Assembly (NCBI GenBank): GCA_028684065.1
Contig: JAQUGO010000001.1
Span: 372,001-436,000, forward strand
From: Sulfurospirillaceae bacterium
GTDB taxonomy: Bacteria; Campylobacterota; Campylobacteria; Campylobacterales; Sulfurospirillaceae
DNA: 64,000 bases
Direction of reading: 5' to 3'
Part shown: in pieces, positions 43,587 to 51,639 of the stretch
Position numbering within the stretch: the first letter of the stretch is position 1
How the letters are laid out: each line of letters starts with the position of its first letter
Notes under the pieces: generated by a model
What the model saw: only the letters and a program-made list of their open reading frames with translations
Database searches by the model: none
Told to the model about the DNA's origin: nothing
Translations under genes and position numbers: made by a program

Positions 43587-44723
43587 TCAACGGCTTTTCT
43601 TAAGTAAGAACTCTCGTCCTACCTTGACCATTGGTGTGCCACCATAAGCAATGATGTCAGCAGTGGCATTGGTTTCGCTCCATTTTTCAGGCAGAAATGA
43701 GCCTGTTCCGATGACGTCAATCGGTGCTTTTGCATACGCCATAGAACAGCATTTTTGCGGTGTAAACCCAGAAGAGGCGATAATGCGCACTTTTGGGAAT
43801 CCTGCATGATCAAGCGTTTCTCGCATATGCCATATCGCCGCAGCCGAAACACCTGTGCCGATAAGGTCGTGTAGTTCCGCTTCGGTACGATAATCACGCA
43901 GTGCTTCGGGAGCATGTCGTCCTAAGACATTGTAACTCTCTTGCGTATCAAGCCCTTCTAAAAAACGTCCTCCGTGGGTGTCAAGACGTACCCCGATTTT
44001 TCCATCGTGCGCTAAATCAGAATAGGCATTACAGACTTCTAATGTATCAGTGATTTCACGACCGAAATAATCCGCCAAAATGGGGATATTTTCATCAGGG
44101 AAACATGTATGGAACATCTCAGCGGCCTTAAGCGTTGAGCCTGCATAGCCAATAAGTGCGTGCGGAACCGTGCCCAATCCCTTTTCACGACCAAAGAAAT
44201 GCGCCGTTGCATCGGTGGCATTGCCGATAAATCCCACCGCTCCAAGTGTACGTTGCGCCACTTTAGAACCAACCGATGCCCCATACGCCATCATCTCAGC
44301 CATTTGTGTGCCTGCACAATGGCGCGCATCCATCGCTAAAAAAGCAACACTAGGAAGCGTTTGGCACATCTCATAAGCGTTGTAAGCCGCCACACACGCT
44401 GAGCCTAACTTTTGTAAAATAAGCGTTTCAAGTTCCACCAAAAGCGCAAAAGAACCACTAAGATAAAACAAAGGCTCACCCGCGCCAACCCAGTCACCCT
44501 CATTATGCGTCGTTTCAATGGTAACGCTAAAACCACGACTGGCCGCTTGCGCTTGAATCCACTCAGTAGCTAAACGTGTCGCGCAAAGCACGGGGCGGCG
44601 TAAGAAAAAAGCATACGTAACTTTTGTATCACCAAAATGCTCAATAAGTGTGCGAGTATTGGAAAAATATTTATCGGTCCATGCGCTCACATTAATAGCG
44701 CTTAGTTCGTTACTGTTTTGCAT
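43587..44723 (-). CDS. Nicotinate phosphoribosyltransferase-like protein
   Basis: 378 residues of the NAPRT/quinolinate phosphoribosyltransferase fold: DKYFSNTRTLIEHFGDTKVTYAFF at the start, a lid region (EGDWVGAGEPLFYL), LAMDARHCAGTQMAEMMAYGASVGSK, GVRLDTHGGRFLEGLD with the PRPP-binding Asp, and IIASSGFTP, VIGTGSFLPEK. Would make nicotinate mononucleotide for NAD salvage. Shorter than E. coli PncB and closer to the archaeal-type subgroup. Separated from the next operon gene by about 110 bp. Confidence 0.82.
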   Translation of the reverse strand: MQNSNELSAINVSAWTDKYFSNTRTLIEHFGDTKVTYAFFLRRPVLCATRLATEWIQAQAASRGFSVTIETTHNEGDWVGAGEPLFYLSGSFALLVELETLILQKLGSACVAAYNAYEMCQTLPSVAFLAMDARHCAGTQMAEMMAYGASVGSKVAQRTLGAVGFIGNATDATAHFFGREKGLGTVPHALIGYAGSTLKAAEMFHTCFPDENIPILADYFGREITDTLEVCNAYSDLAHDGKIGVRLDTHGGRFLEGLDTQESYNVLGRHAPEALRDYRTEAELHDLIGTGVSAAAIWHMRETLDHAGFPKVRIIASSGFTPQKCCSMAYAKAPIDVIGTGSFLPEKWSETNATADIIAYGGTPMVKVGREFLLKKSR

Positions 44724-44833
44724 ACAGCTCCTTGTCTTTTCATCTTCACGTTATAGTCTCATTTTGCTATACAATTGCTTAGAAAATGTGAAAAAACTCT
44801 TAAAAGTTTTTGAAACGTTAAGCCCTTAGAAGT

Positions 44834-47815
44834 TTAAAATATCGGACACTCTTTGCCGTAGCAATACTGGTTAAACTTCTTCTGGTCACATGTGACATCA
44901 ACTTCGGCTAAAAGCTTGACATGTAAGAACTTTTCAGAGAGTTTTGAAGCGATTTTTAACGCTGTCCAGACTTCACGGTGACAACAACGAGCTGCTTCGT
45001 ATTCGACGATTTTGCCAAGGACGGCATGTGTTACTTTTTGCGCGGTTGTACGTGCGTGGGAAGCGACAGGTGAGGATTCTAACAAAATAGCAAAGCCGAT
45101 ACCCACACCCGATGCCGCACCGCAAATACCTAAAAAACCACATGAGCCACCTATCACACTTGAACCTCGGGAAAGTGCTGTTTTAAGAGCACTTTTAGGA
45201 AGTTTTCCACCGCTATTACGATACGCTGTCACGATAATGGCAGGCACCATAGCATGATGTTCAGGTCCATGTTTTGGGATACTTGGATGCTCTCTTATCT
45301 GCCTAAAAAGCTTGAGCATATCTTTTTCATATGAATTTTCGCACAAATGCTCAATCACACTTAACGCTTCTTTACTATGGCATGCATCGCACACATAATG
45401 TCCCGATTCGCATGTCACACTCGTAGAGCTTGTAATCCCGCAATAATAGCACTCTGCTCTCTCTTCGTTAGTCTTATAGACTAACGCACTTTGGCACACC
45501 ATACAATTATGCATCTTTTTGGGAGAAAGATAAAAGGTCACTTTGGGCGTCGTTTTGAGTTCGGGTGGCAGAGCACATGCACATGTTTGTTCTTCTTGAT
45601 TGGTGACATTTCCCTTATCATCCACAATAAAGAACTCATCGCTGTAATGTTCTGCTATATTTTGAGGTAAATAACCTTTTTCACCTTGCATAATAATTGT
45701 ATCTTCGAGTATAAAGGCATCATGATTTCCTCTATATATCACGGCAACAGGCATGTCGTTTTTAGGTTTGTACGCCATAAAACTTAAAGAATAAAAGGGA
45801 TGTCCCTCAATAATACGATACACAAAACGTTTTAACAAACGGATGTCACGAAAACCGCTCTCTCGCAACAAGCCAACCAAATGAGTTTGGCTCAGAGCTC
45901 CTGCGATACATTCTCCGCTTAGCTTGGCATCATTACGTATTTTGGCGCTGGGTTCATCTTCACATACCACATCCGAAACCACCAATCGGCCACCTGGTTT
46001 GAGCACTCTAAATATCTCTGCAAAAAGATTTCGTTTATGATTGGAAAGATTAAGCACACAATTAGACGTAACGACATCATACGCATTTGCTTTTTCAGGC
46101 AAAGCTTCGATATACCCTTTGACAAAAGAGAGATTGGCATATCCTAAATTTTGTGCGATAGGTTCAATTCCTTCATGCGCTAGTGTTAGCATTGAATCCA
46201 ACATATCAACACCGCGAACATGCCCACTACGACCTACTAATTTTGAAGCGATAAAACACTCAATGCCTCGTCCTGACCCCAAATCCAACATCGCCTCGCC
46301 CTCTTTAAGATTGGCTTCTAAGATGGGACTGCCACAGCCATATCCACGAAAACGTAAGTGAGGAGGAATGTGTTGCAGGTACGATTCTTCATAGCATACG
46401 GGATTTAAAATATCCTCTTTAGTATCTAAAGCGGCTTCGTTGTAAAAGGATTTGACCAAACGAAGCGATGCGTTTTCCCCTGTTGCAATTAAGCAATTGG
46501 CATGCGTATGCGCCACACCTTCATGAGCGCCACAGCGGTACAGTACGTCTCCCATTTCTAATTTCACATGTGCCTCGTGGGCATGTAAAGCATACTTTTT
46601 AGCTTCGGACGTGATAAGCCAAAGAGCCAATTGTTCCAAAACAATTTCATAAGGGTCATTGCCCATAAATGTTTTAGCATGCATATAACTATGATCCAAA
46701 TCTCCACCGCCTAAGATAAAGCGAAGCGGATGTGTAAGAGAAAGAACACTTTGCGATTGAATCTTCTGAGCGATACGGCAATGCAATGCTTCTTCAATAC
46801 TACGCCCATGCATACACACCTCATCGATACCAACGAGTGCCGCACTTGGGTAAAACTTCCCATCAAATCCTAATGCAAGAGAGTTTCTACCCGAACTTGA
46901 ACCATCATGTACCGTACCTTTAGGAGCATAGATTTGTGTTTTAAGGGCTTCAATATTGTCAATCACAATACCTAGCTTTTCAGCTTTTTCATGAGCTTCA
47001 ATAAGGATTTTGACAAGTTTTTTAGGTTCAATATAATCCTCTTTACCACCTCTACCACGAATAAAGTACCAAAGCAGATGTAAGTGCTTCGCGCCTAAAG
47101 ATTCGACTAACGTCACTAATTCATCCATAGTTTGAATATTTGTCGGATGCAAACATACAGAGAGTGAAAAAAGATAACCATTAGCGGTAAGCCATACTAA
47201 ATTATGTTTAAGTTTATCAAAGCTACCATTTCCGCGTAAGCTATCGTGCTGTTTTGGCAACCCATCTAAGCTGATTTGAAAATGCAACCGCTCTTTTGGA
47301 AAATCCTTACGTGTCAAGATTTTTTCCAGCAAAAGTCCATTGGTCAAAATCACAACTTCCGTTCCCTTCATTGCCAAAATCGTCTCTATGACTGCAAGAA
47401 TTTCAGGATGAACCAAAGGTTCGCCCCCACTGAGGATAAAAAGTCTACATCCTAATGCGTAGGCTTCTTGAAGATATTTTTGTATCGTTTCAAGGCATAA
47501 AGTATCTTTTTCTTTGGGTGATGAGGAAAAAAGGCAATGGCTACATGTAAGGTTACAACGGTTAGTAAGATGTATCCAAAACTCGTCTAAATGAGGTGTA
47601 TGAGGGGCATGCACATACGCTGGAGGTTTGGGTAAGCGTGCGCGTAATTTGCGATAGGCTATACTTTGAGTATCACCCCTTTGTAAAAGGCCATCGGCTT
47701 TAGTATCAGGTACGAACCAATCCGCTCCTTTTTGGTACACATAGACACTTCTACCTTCATAACTCAGCCTTGCCCAATCCTTTATACTTTCATTACTTTT
47801 TTGAATGCTCTTCAT
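44834..47815 (-). CDS. Triple fusion: radical SAM + ArsM-like methyltransferase + Cys/His-rich DUF5714-like module
   Basis: About 993 residues from the ATG; a GTG eight codons upstream is possible, and residue numbers count from it. (1) Residues about 85-380: radical SAM domain, cluster motif CNLTCSHC (Cys95/99/102), FILSGGEPLVHPE, QISLDG. (2) Residues about 497-690: methyltransferase with LDLGSGRGIE. It keeps the arsenite-methyltransferase context YGCGSP (Cys502), SNCVLNL (Cys594), FRVLKPGGRLVVSDVV and GECIAGAL (Cys644), matching the three As-binding Cys of ArsM. (3) Residues about 778-1001: CMVC, CYYC, GHYVCDAC and HGPEHHAMVPAIIV, resembling DUF5714. Last gene of a rhodanese-TVP38-CCG-TVP38 operon, overlapping the previous gene. 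I infer radical-SAM-based organoarsenic or related sugar chemistry. Confidence 0.8.
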   Translation of the reverse strand: MKSIQKSNESIKDWARLSYEGRSVYVYQKGADWFVPDTKADGLLQRGDTQSIAYRKLRARLPKPPAYVHAPHTPHLDEFWIHLTNRCNLTCSHCLFSSSPKEKDTLCLETIQKYLQEAYALGCRLFILSGGEPLVHPEILAVIETILAMKGTEVVILTNGLLLEKILTRKDFPKERLHFQISLDGLPKQHDSLRGNGSFDKLKHNLVWLTANGYLFSLSVCLHPTNIQTMDELVTLVESLGAKHLHLLWYFIRGRGGKEDYIEPKKLVKILIEAHEKAEKLGIVIDNIEALKTQIYAPKGTVHDGSSSGRNSLALGFDGKFYPSAALVGIDEVCMHGRSIEEALHCRIAQKIQSQSVLSLTHPLRFILGGGDLDHSYMHAKTFMGNDPYEIVLEQLALWLITSEAKKYALHAHEAHVKLEMGDVLYRCGAHEGVAHTHANCLIATGENASLRLVKSFYNEAALDTKEDILNPVCYEESYLQHIPPHLRFRGYGCGSPILEANLKEGEAMLDLGSGRGIECFIASKLVGRSGHVRGVDMLDSMLTLAHEGIEPIAQNLGYANLSFVKGYIEALPEKANAYDVVTSNCVLNLSNHKRNLFAEIFRVLKPGGRLVVSDVVCEDEPSAKIRNDAKLSGECIAGALSQTHLVGLLRESGFRDIRLLKRFVYRIIEGHPFYSLSFMAYKPKNDMPVAVIYRGNHDAFILEDTIIMQGEKGYLPQNIAEHYSDEFFIVDDKGNVTNQEEQTCACALPPELKTTPKVTFYLSPKKMHNCMVCQSALVYKTNEERAECYYCGITSSTSVTCESGHYVCDACHSKEALSVIEHLCENSYEKDMLKLFRQIREHPSIPKHGPEHHAMVPAIIVTAYRNSGGKLPKSALKTALSRGSSVIGGSCGFLGICGAASGVGIGFAILLESSPVASHARTTAQKVTHAVLGKIVEYEAARCCHREVWTALKIASKLSEKFLHVKLLAEVDVTCDQKKFNQYCYGKECPIF

Positions 47816-48440
47816 ACCTATCCAATCGTTTTTTAACACTATTTTTTAACACCATTGAGAACACCACTAAAAACAGTAACAACGCTACGGCCATATAGAA
47901 CTCTTTGGTTCCAAAAGCCAGAGACTTCGCACCAATATTAGCATAGACTAAAACTCCTGGACTCATACCTAAAAGGGTCGCAAAGAAAAAATCACGATAG
48001 CGTATCGTTGAAAATCCAGCAGAGTAACTGATGATATTAAAAGGGACTAAAGGGACCAAACGTAATAAAAAAATCATAATAAATCCGTGGTTTTTAACAC
48101 TTTTTTGAAAATGAATCCATTTTTCATGGGCTAGTTTATCTCGCAACCATGTGCCATACGTTCGAGCGAGGTAAAAAGACAAACTTCCCCCACATAAAGC
48201 GCCGATAATGATATAAACACTTCCTGCATAAAAGCCAAAGATAAGCCCACCTGCAAGTGCCAAAATACCATCAGGAAAAAAAATAAGTGGTGCGAGAGTA
48301 AACAGTAAGATAAAAACCAAGGGAGCCAATAAGCCAAAGCTAAGCACAAAGGTTTTAATTGTTTCAACTTGTTGAAACGATAAAACACCCATCTTATAAA
48401 AAACAATCATCAACGCACTAAAAAGGGCAAACATTATCAA
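47793..48440 (-). CDS. TVP38/TMEM64 family membrane protein (second in operon)
   Basis: 215 residues with about six hydrophobic segments. The VTT/DedA-type core includes FFPDGILALAGGLIFGFYAGSVY, GALCGGSLSFYLARTYG, and RLVPLVPFNIISYSAGFSTIRYRDFFFATLLGMSPGVLVYANIGA. These are the family's re-entrant loops with conserved Gly, Arg and Pro. Family roles involve lipid or small-molecule movement across membranes. Start shares ATGA with the CCG oxidoreductase stop, and its end overlaps the radical SAM gene. It resembles the TVP38 protein encoded two genes upstream. Confidence 0.85.
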   Translation of the reverse strand: MIMFALFSALMIVFYKMGVLSFQQVETIKTFVLSFGLLAPLVFILLFTLAPLIFFPDGILALAGGLIFGFYAGSVYIIIGALCGGSLSFYLARTYGTWLRDKLAHEKWIHFQKSVKNHGFIMIFLLRLVPLVPFNIISYSAGFSTIRYRDFFFATLLGMSPGVLVYANIGAKSLAFGTKEFYMAVALLLFLVVFSMVLKNSVKKRLDRYEEHSKK

Positions 48441-49549
48441 TTTTTTAATGATGTATCCTTCAACATTGTTATCATCCGACGAGATTGGTAACGGTTATAC
48501 CATTTTTTGAAACTGCCTTGCTCCACTTGTTGACTTGGCATAGTAGGCGCAAAGATAAAATCCAAAAGGTGTAACCCATTTTTGCCCCCTTTACTCATAG
48601 ACTCAGTACAACTTTGACAATAGCTCACAATACTCTCACACTGGGTTTGGTTGGCGCGTGTGTGCATTTGTTCATAAGCTAAAACTGGATTTGTCAGTTC
48701 TAACATGCCGCCACTACCACAACATAGGGTTTTTTCACGATTCGCTTTAAATTCTTCGAAAGGCAAACCAATAGTATGCATAAGAGCTCGTACATCTTTA
48801 TGAATTTTACTCTCAAAACGGGTTGGACACGGGTCGTGCAATGCCACTTTGGGTAGATTAGTGTAACGTCCAACCATTTCTTTGGGTACACCAATCTCAT
48901 TGAGCACCGAGTAAAGCGAAACAATGTTGATATGCGGGGCATTGTTTTTGATGCTCATATAGCAGTTTTCACAAGCCGTCACCACGGTTGTCGCTCCCAT
49001 AGCAGCGAGGTCAGTCTCAAGCTGTGTATGATACTTTTGAAACTGCTCTATGTCCCCCATCATACGTGTTGGCGTTCCACAACATTGCTGAATGATACCA
49101 ATTCCTGAAAGCTTAGACCGCAAATAATCAAAAATCGTATAAACCAATTTTGGCGAATACGAAGCAAGAGCACACCCTGGCATAAATGCCATATGCGTGT
49201 ACTCACCTTGGGTAAATTTTTTGGTCGTCGAAAAAAGTTTTGAAAAACTACTTTTTTGGTGAAAGACCACGGCACCGTATCCGTATTTTTTCAAAACATT
49301 TTTTTGCGTTGCGTACTCATTTTTCGACTGGGTAAACACTTCACCAAAGTCAATATCTTTAGGACATACTTGGGCGCAAAGACCACATGTTGCGCATGAA
49401 AAAGCCATTGATGCTATTGGCTTTTGGGTCGTAAAATGATGCAAAAGTATTTTGGGAGAGACTGTAAAACTATAAAGCATAGGACATCCCTTCATACAGC
49501 TTTTACAATCAATACACTCTTCGTGAAATTTAGTAATTTTAACGTCCAC
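48437..49549 (-). CDS. (Fe-S)-binding oxidoreductase with two CCG domains (GlpC/HdrB-like)
   Basis: 370 residues. N-terminal two [4Fe-4S] sites: CIDCKSCMKGCPML and CATCGLCAQVCPKDI. Then two cysteine-rich CCG domains, seen as PGCALASYSPKL...QQCCGTPTRMMG...CENCYMSI and HDPCPTRFESK...LCCGSGGMLELTNP...SYCQSCTESM. This layout occurs in heterodisulfide reductase HdrD, GlpC and LutA. Substrate unknown; thiol/disulfide or quinone-linked oxidoreduction is expected. It overlaps the upstream TVP38 gene by 11 bp and the downstream one by 4 bp. Confidence 0.87.
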   Translation of the reverse strand: MDVKITKFHEECIDCKSCMKGCPMLYSFTVSPKILLHHFTTQKPIASMAFSCATCGLCAQVCPKDIDFGEVFTQSKNEYATQKNVLKKYGYGAVVFHQKSSFSKLFSTTKKFTQGEYTHMAFMPGCALASYSPKLVYTIFDYLRSKLSGIGIIQQCCGTPTRMMGDIEQFQKYHTQLETDLAAMGATTVVTACENCYMSIKNNAPHINIVSLYSVLNEIGVPKEMVGRYTNLPKVALHDPCPTRFESKIHKDVRALMHTIGLPFEEFKANREKTLCCGSGGMLELTNPVLAYEQMHTRANQTQCESIVSYCQSCTESMSKGGKNGLHLLDFIFAPTMPSQQVEQGSFKKWYNRYQSRRMITMLKDTSLKN

Positions 49550-50204
49550 GATAGGTCCTCTTAATCAAATAAACAAAAATTGTAACTGCAAACAAAATAA
49601 GCATGCCATATACTGCGGTTTGAAGGCCACCACTAAGCATCTCTCCTGCATACGAATAAACAAGGGTTGCGGGTAGTTGCCCAATACCCGTTGCTACGAT
49701 AAATGCACCTAAACGCATACTCGTAAGCCCAGCGGCATAACTGACCACATCAAAAGAGATAAAGGGTAGAAGTCTGGCAATTAAAATCGCATATACTCCA
49801 TGTTTTTCGAAAAAAGCGTCCACACTCTCTAGTGCCATTTTACTGGTCAGTTTTTGAACCGTTTCACGACCCAAAAATTTAGCAATGTAAAAACACAATA
49901 CCGCTCCGACCATCGCACTTGCCCATGAAAGCATCGCGCCATAAACCCAGCCAAACAGTGCCGCATTGGCAAAGGTAATCAAAAAAGCAGGTAATGGTGC
50001 CATAACCGATTGAAATACCATCAAACCAAAAGACACGAAGGGTGCTAAAAGGCCAAACGAGAGAATATACACCTTGATTTTTTCAATATCAAGCGTTTGA
50101 AATAAATCAATAAGCATCAAAAAATAATTTCGACTCGTTGGTAAAAGCATGAGAAGAAGGATACCGCCTAAAAGCAGTATCCATAGCGTCATTTTTTTTG
50201 ACAT
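49539..50204 (-). CDS. TVP38/TMEM64 family membrane protein (first in operon)
   Basis: 221 residues, about six hydrophobic segments. Core motifs: SVMAPLPAFLITFANAALFGWVYG, ASAMVGAVLCFYIAKFLGRE, and IARLLPFISFDVVSYAAGLTSMRLGAFIVATGIGQLPATLVYSYAGE. Related to, but clearly diverged from, the second TVP38 protein of the operon. Its start codon shares TAATG with the stop of the rhodanese lipoprotein gene, so it is translationally coupled to it. A pair of TVP38 proteins flanking an Fe-S oxidoreductase suggests a membrane-linked complex (inference). Confidence 0.85.
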   Translation of the reverse strand: MSKKMTLWILLLGGILLLMLLPTSRNYFLMLIDLFQTLDIEKIKVYILSFGLLAPFVSFGLMVFQSVMAPLPAFLITFANAALFGWVYGAMLSWASAMVGAVLCFYIAKFLGRETVQKLTSKMALESVDAFFEKHGVYAILIARLLPFISFDVVSYAAGLTSMRLGAFIVATGIGQLPATLVYSYAGEMLSGGLQTAVYGMLILFAVTIFVYLIKRTYRGR

Positions 50205-50644
50205 TATTGGGCTAAAACATCTTTAATTTTATCACGTGGCCAGCCATATTGACCATCTTTGAGCGTTAAAAGATTCTCTTTTTTAACACCATGGGATAAG
50301 TAAAAATCATATGCTCTATCTGCACCCCCACCACCTCTTGGACAAACGATAATAACCTTTTGATCAGGCTTAATCTCCGGTAAAAGCGCTGCTAACCGTT
50401 CTTTTTCCTCATCTGTTTTAACAGGATACGCATACGTAGAGATAGCACCTTTTAAATGTTCCTCACCAAAGTCTGGTTTTTCTTGGATATCAATCAAAAC
50501 TAATTTTGAAGCATCTTCACGTATCAACTTAGCTGTTTCATCCGCCGTAATGTAGTTGTATTTTGGATTTTCTTTGACTTTACCGCCACAACCTATAAGC
50601 AATAAAAGTGCAAAGGGCAATACCAACCATTGTGCAATTTTCAT
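50204..50644 (-). CDS. Rhodanese-domain lipoprotein
   Basis: 146 residues. N-terminal MKIAQWLVLPFALLLLIGC is a lipoprotein signal with lipobox LIGC, so the protein is anchored at the periplasmic side. The body is a rhodanese fold (KLVLIDIQEKPDFGEEHLKGAI, KVIIVCPRGGGGADRAYDFY) with Cys in the active loop CPRGGGGA and the late GQYGW. Would bind or transfer sulfur (or a chalcogen analogue). First gene of the radical SAM/TVP38 operon with AAGGAGA before the ATG, divergent from the solute-binding protein gene across a 209-bp region. Confidence 0.87.
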   Translation of the reverse strand: MKIAQWLVLPFALLLLIGCGGKVKENPKYNYITADETAKLIREDASKLVLIDIQEKPDFGEEHLKGAISTYAYPVKTDEEKERLAALLPEIKPDQKVIIVCPRGGGGADRAYDFYLSHGVKKENLLTLKDGQYGWPRDKIKDVLAQ

Positions 50645-50813
50645 GGATTTTCTCCTTGGGATAGTACTACATGTAAAGGATGGGGAGTTATCAAAGTGGG
50701 AGTTTCATGCACTCTTTTGATGTATGCTTAAACCTTAAGCCATTACATGAGTTGAATAGAATCATAATGTTTTCTTACTTATAAAAACATTAGGTATTTA
50801 TTATTAAAAATTA

Positions 50814-50822
50814 TGCTAGAAT
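50814..50822 (+). promoter_or_regulatory. Extended -10 promoter of the solute-binding protein / kinase / glycosyltransferase operon
   Basis: TGCTAGAAT, identical to the napA extended -10, 31 bp before the start codon; GGAGG follows as ribosome binding site. Confidence 0.6.
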
Positions 50823-50853
50823 TTATAAGAATATCACATGTGGAGGATAAATC

Positions 50854-51636
50854 ATGCGGCAATTAATAATTGTTTTCCTTCTACTTATGGGAATTCATAC
50901 GACTATAATGGCCGATGTCCTTGCTTCAATCCTTCAACAAAAAATATTAAAAGTATGCATTTGGCCTGAATATTACGGTATTTCATATGTTGACCCACGA
51001 ACACAAGAACTCAAAGGAATTGATGTAGATTTGGCCTATGCATTGGGTCAAGACTTGGGCGTGAAAATCTCATTTATTGAGAGTTCTTTTGCAACACTCA
51101 TCAGCGATATTGAAACAAAACGATGTGATATCGCGATGTTTGCCATCGGTCGCACACCAAAACGCATGGAAAAACTCAGCCTTACAACACCCCATCTCGC
51201 GAGTGATATTTATGCAATAGCGGCCAAAAGCAATCATCGTATACAACAATGGGAAGATATCGACAAACCTAATGTCGTTGTTGCTGTTGCCAAAGGCACG
51301 TATCATGTCGATGTTATGAAACAGAAACTTAAATATGCCAAACTTCTTATCGTAGATTCATTCCATGCTAGAGAGCAAGAGGTCGAATCAGGCCGAGCGG
51401 ATGTGTTTATGACAGATTATCCTTTTGGGGTACGAATGATTACAGAAAAAGAGTGGGCAAAACTTATAAAACCATCTAAACCCTTTCACACAACATTCTA
51501 TGGATGGGCGGTGTCACAAAACGAAGAGTCTTTTTTAGCCCGCATAGAATCATTTATCACAACAATCAAACATGATGGAAGGCTTCTTAAAGCCGCTCAG
51601 AAGAACCACCTTGAAGCAATCGTATTAAGCGAATAA
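50854..51636 (+). CDS. Periplasmic solute-binding protein, SBP_bac_3 family
   Basis: 260 residues with signal peptide (MRQLIIVFLLLMGIHTTIMA). The mature protein has the family pattern: KVCIWPEYYGISYVD, LKGIDVDLAYALGQDLGV (usually GfdvdLa), RCDIAMFAIGRTPKRMEKLSLTTPH and GRADVFMTDYP. Family ligands are amino acids and similar small molecules. No ABC permease lies nearby; four bases after the stop begins a membrane diguanylate cyclase with a periplasmic domain, so this receptor probably reports ligand to it instead of feeding transport (inference). Confidence 0.87.
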   Translation: MRQLIIVFLLLMGIHTTIMADVLASILQQKILKVCIWPEYYGISYVDPRTQELKGIDVDLAYALGQDLGVKISFIESSFATLISDIETKRCDIAMFAIGRTPKRMEKLSLTTPHLASDIYAIAAKSNHRIQQWEDIDKPNVVVAVAKGTYHVDVMKQKLKYAKLLIVDSFHAREQEVESGRADVFMTDYPFGVRMITEKEWAKLIKPSKPFHTTFYGWAVSQNEESFLARIESFITTIKHDGRLLKAAQKNHLEAIVLSE

Positions 51637-51639
51637 ACA

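Noticed and set aside
44834-47815. Selenocysteine (in-frame TGA) in the rSAM/selenodomain-like protein
   Set aside because: The frame is continuous to its normal stop and no in-frame TGA extends it into a further domain; the Cys residues account for the motifs.
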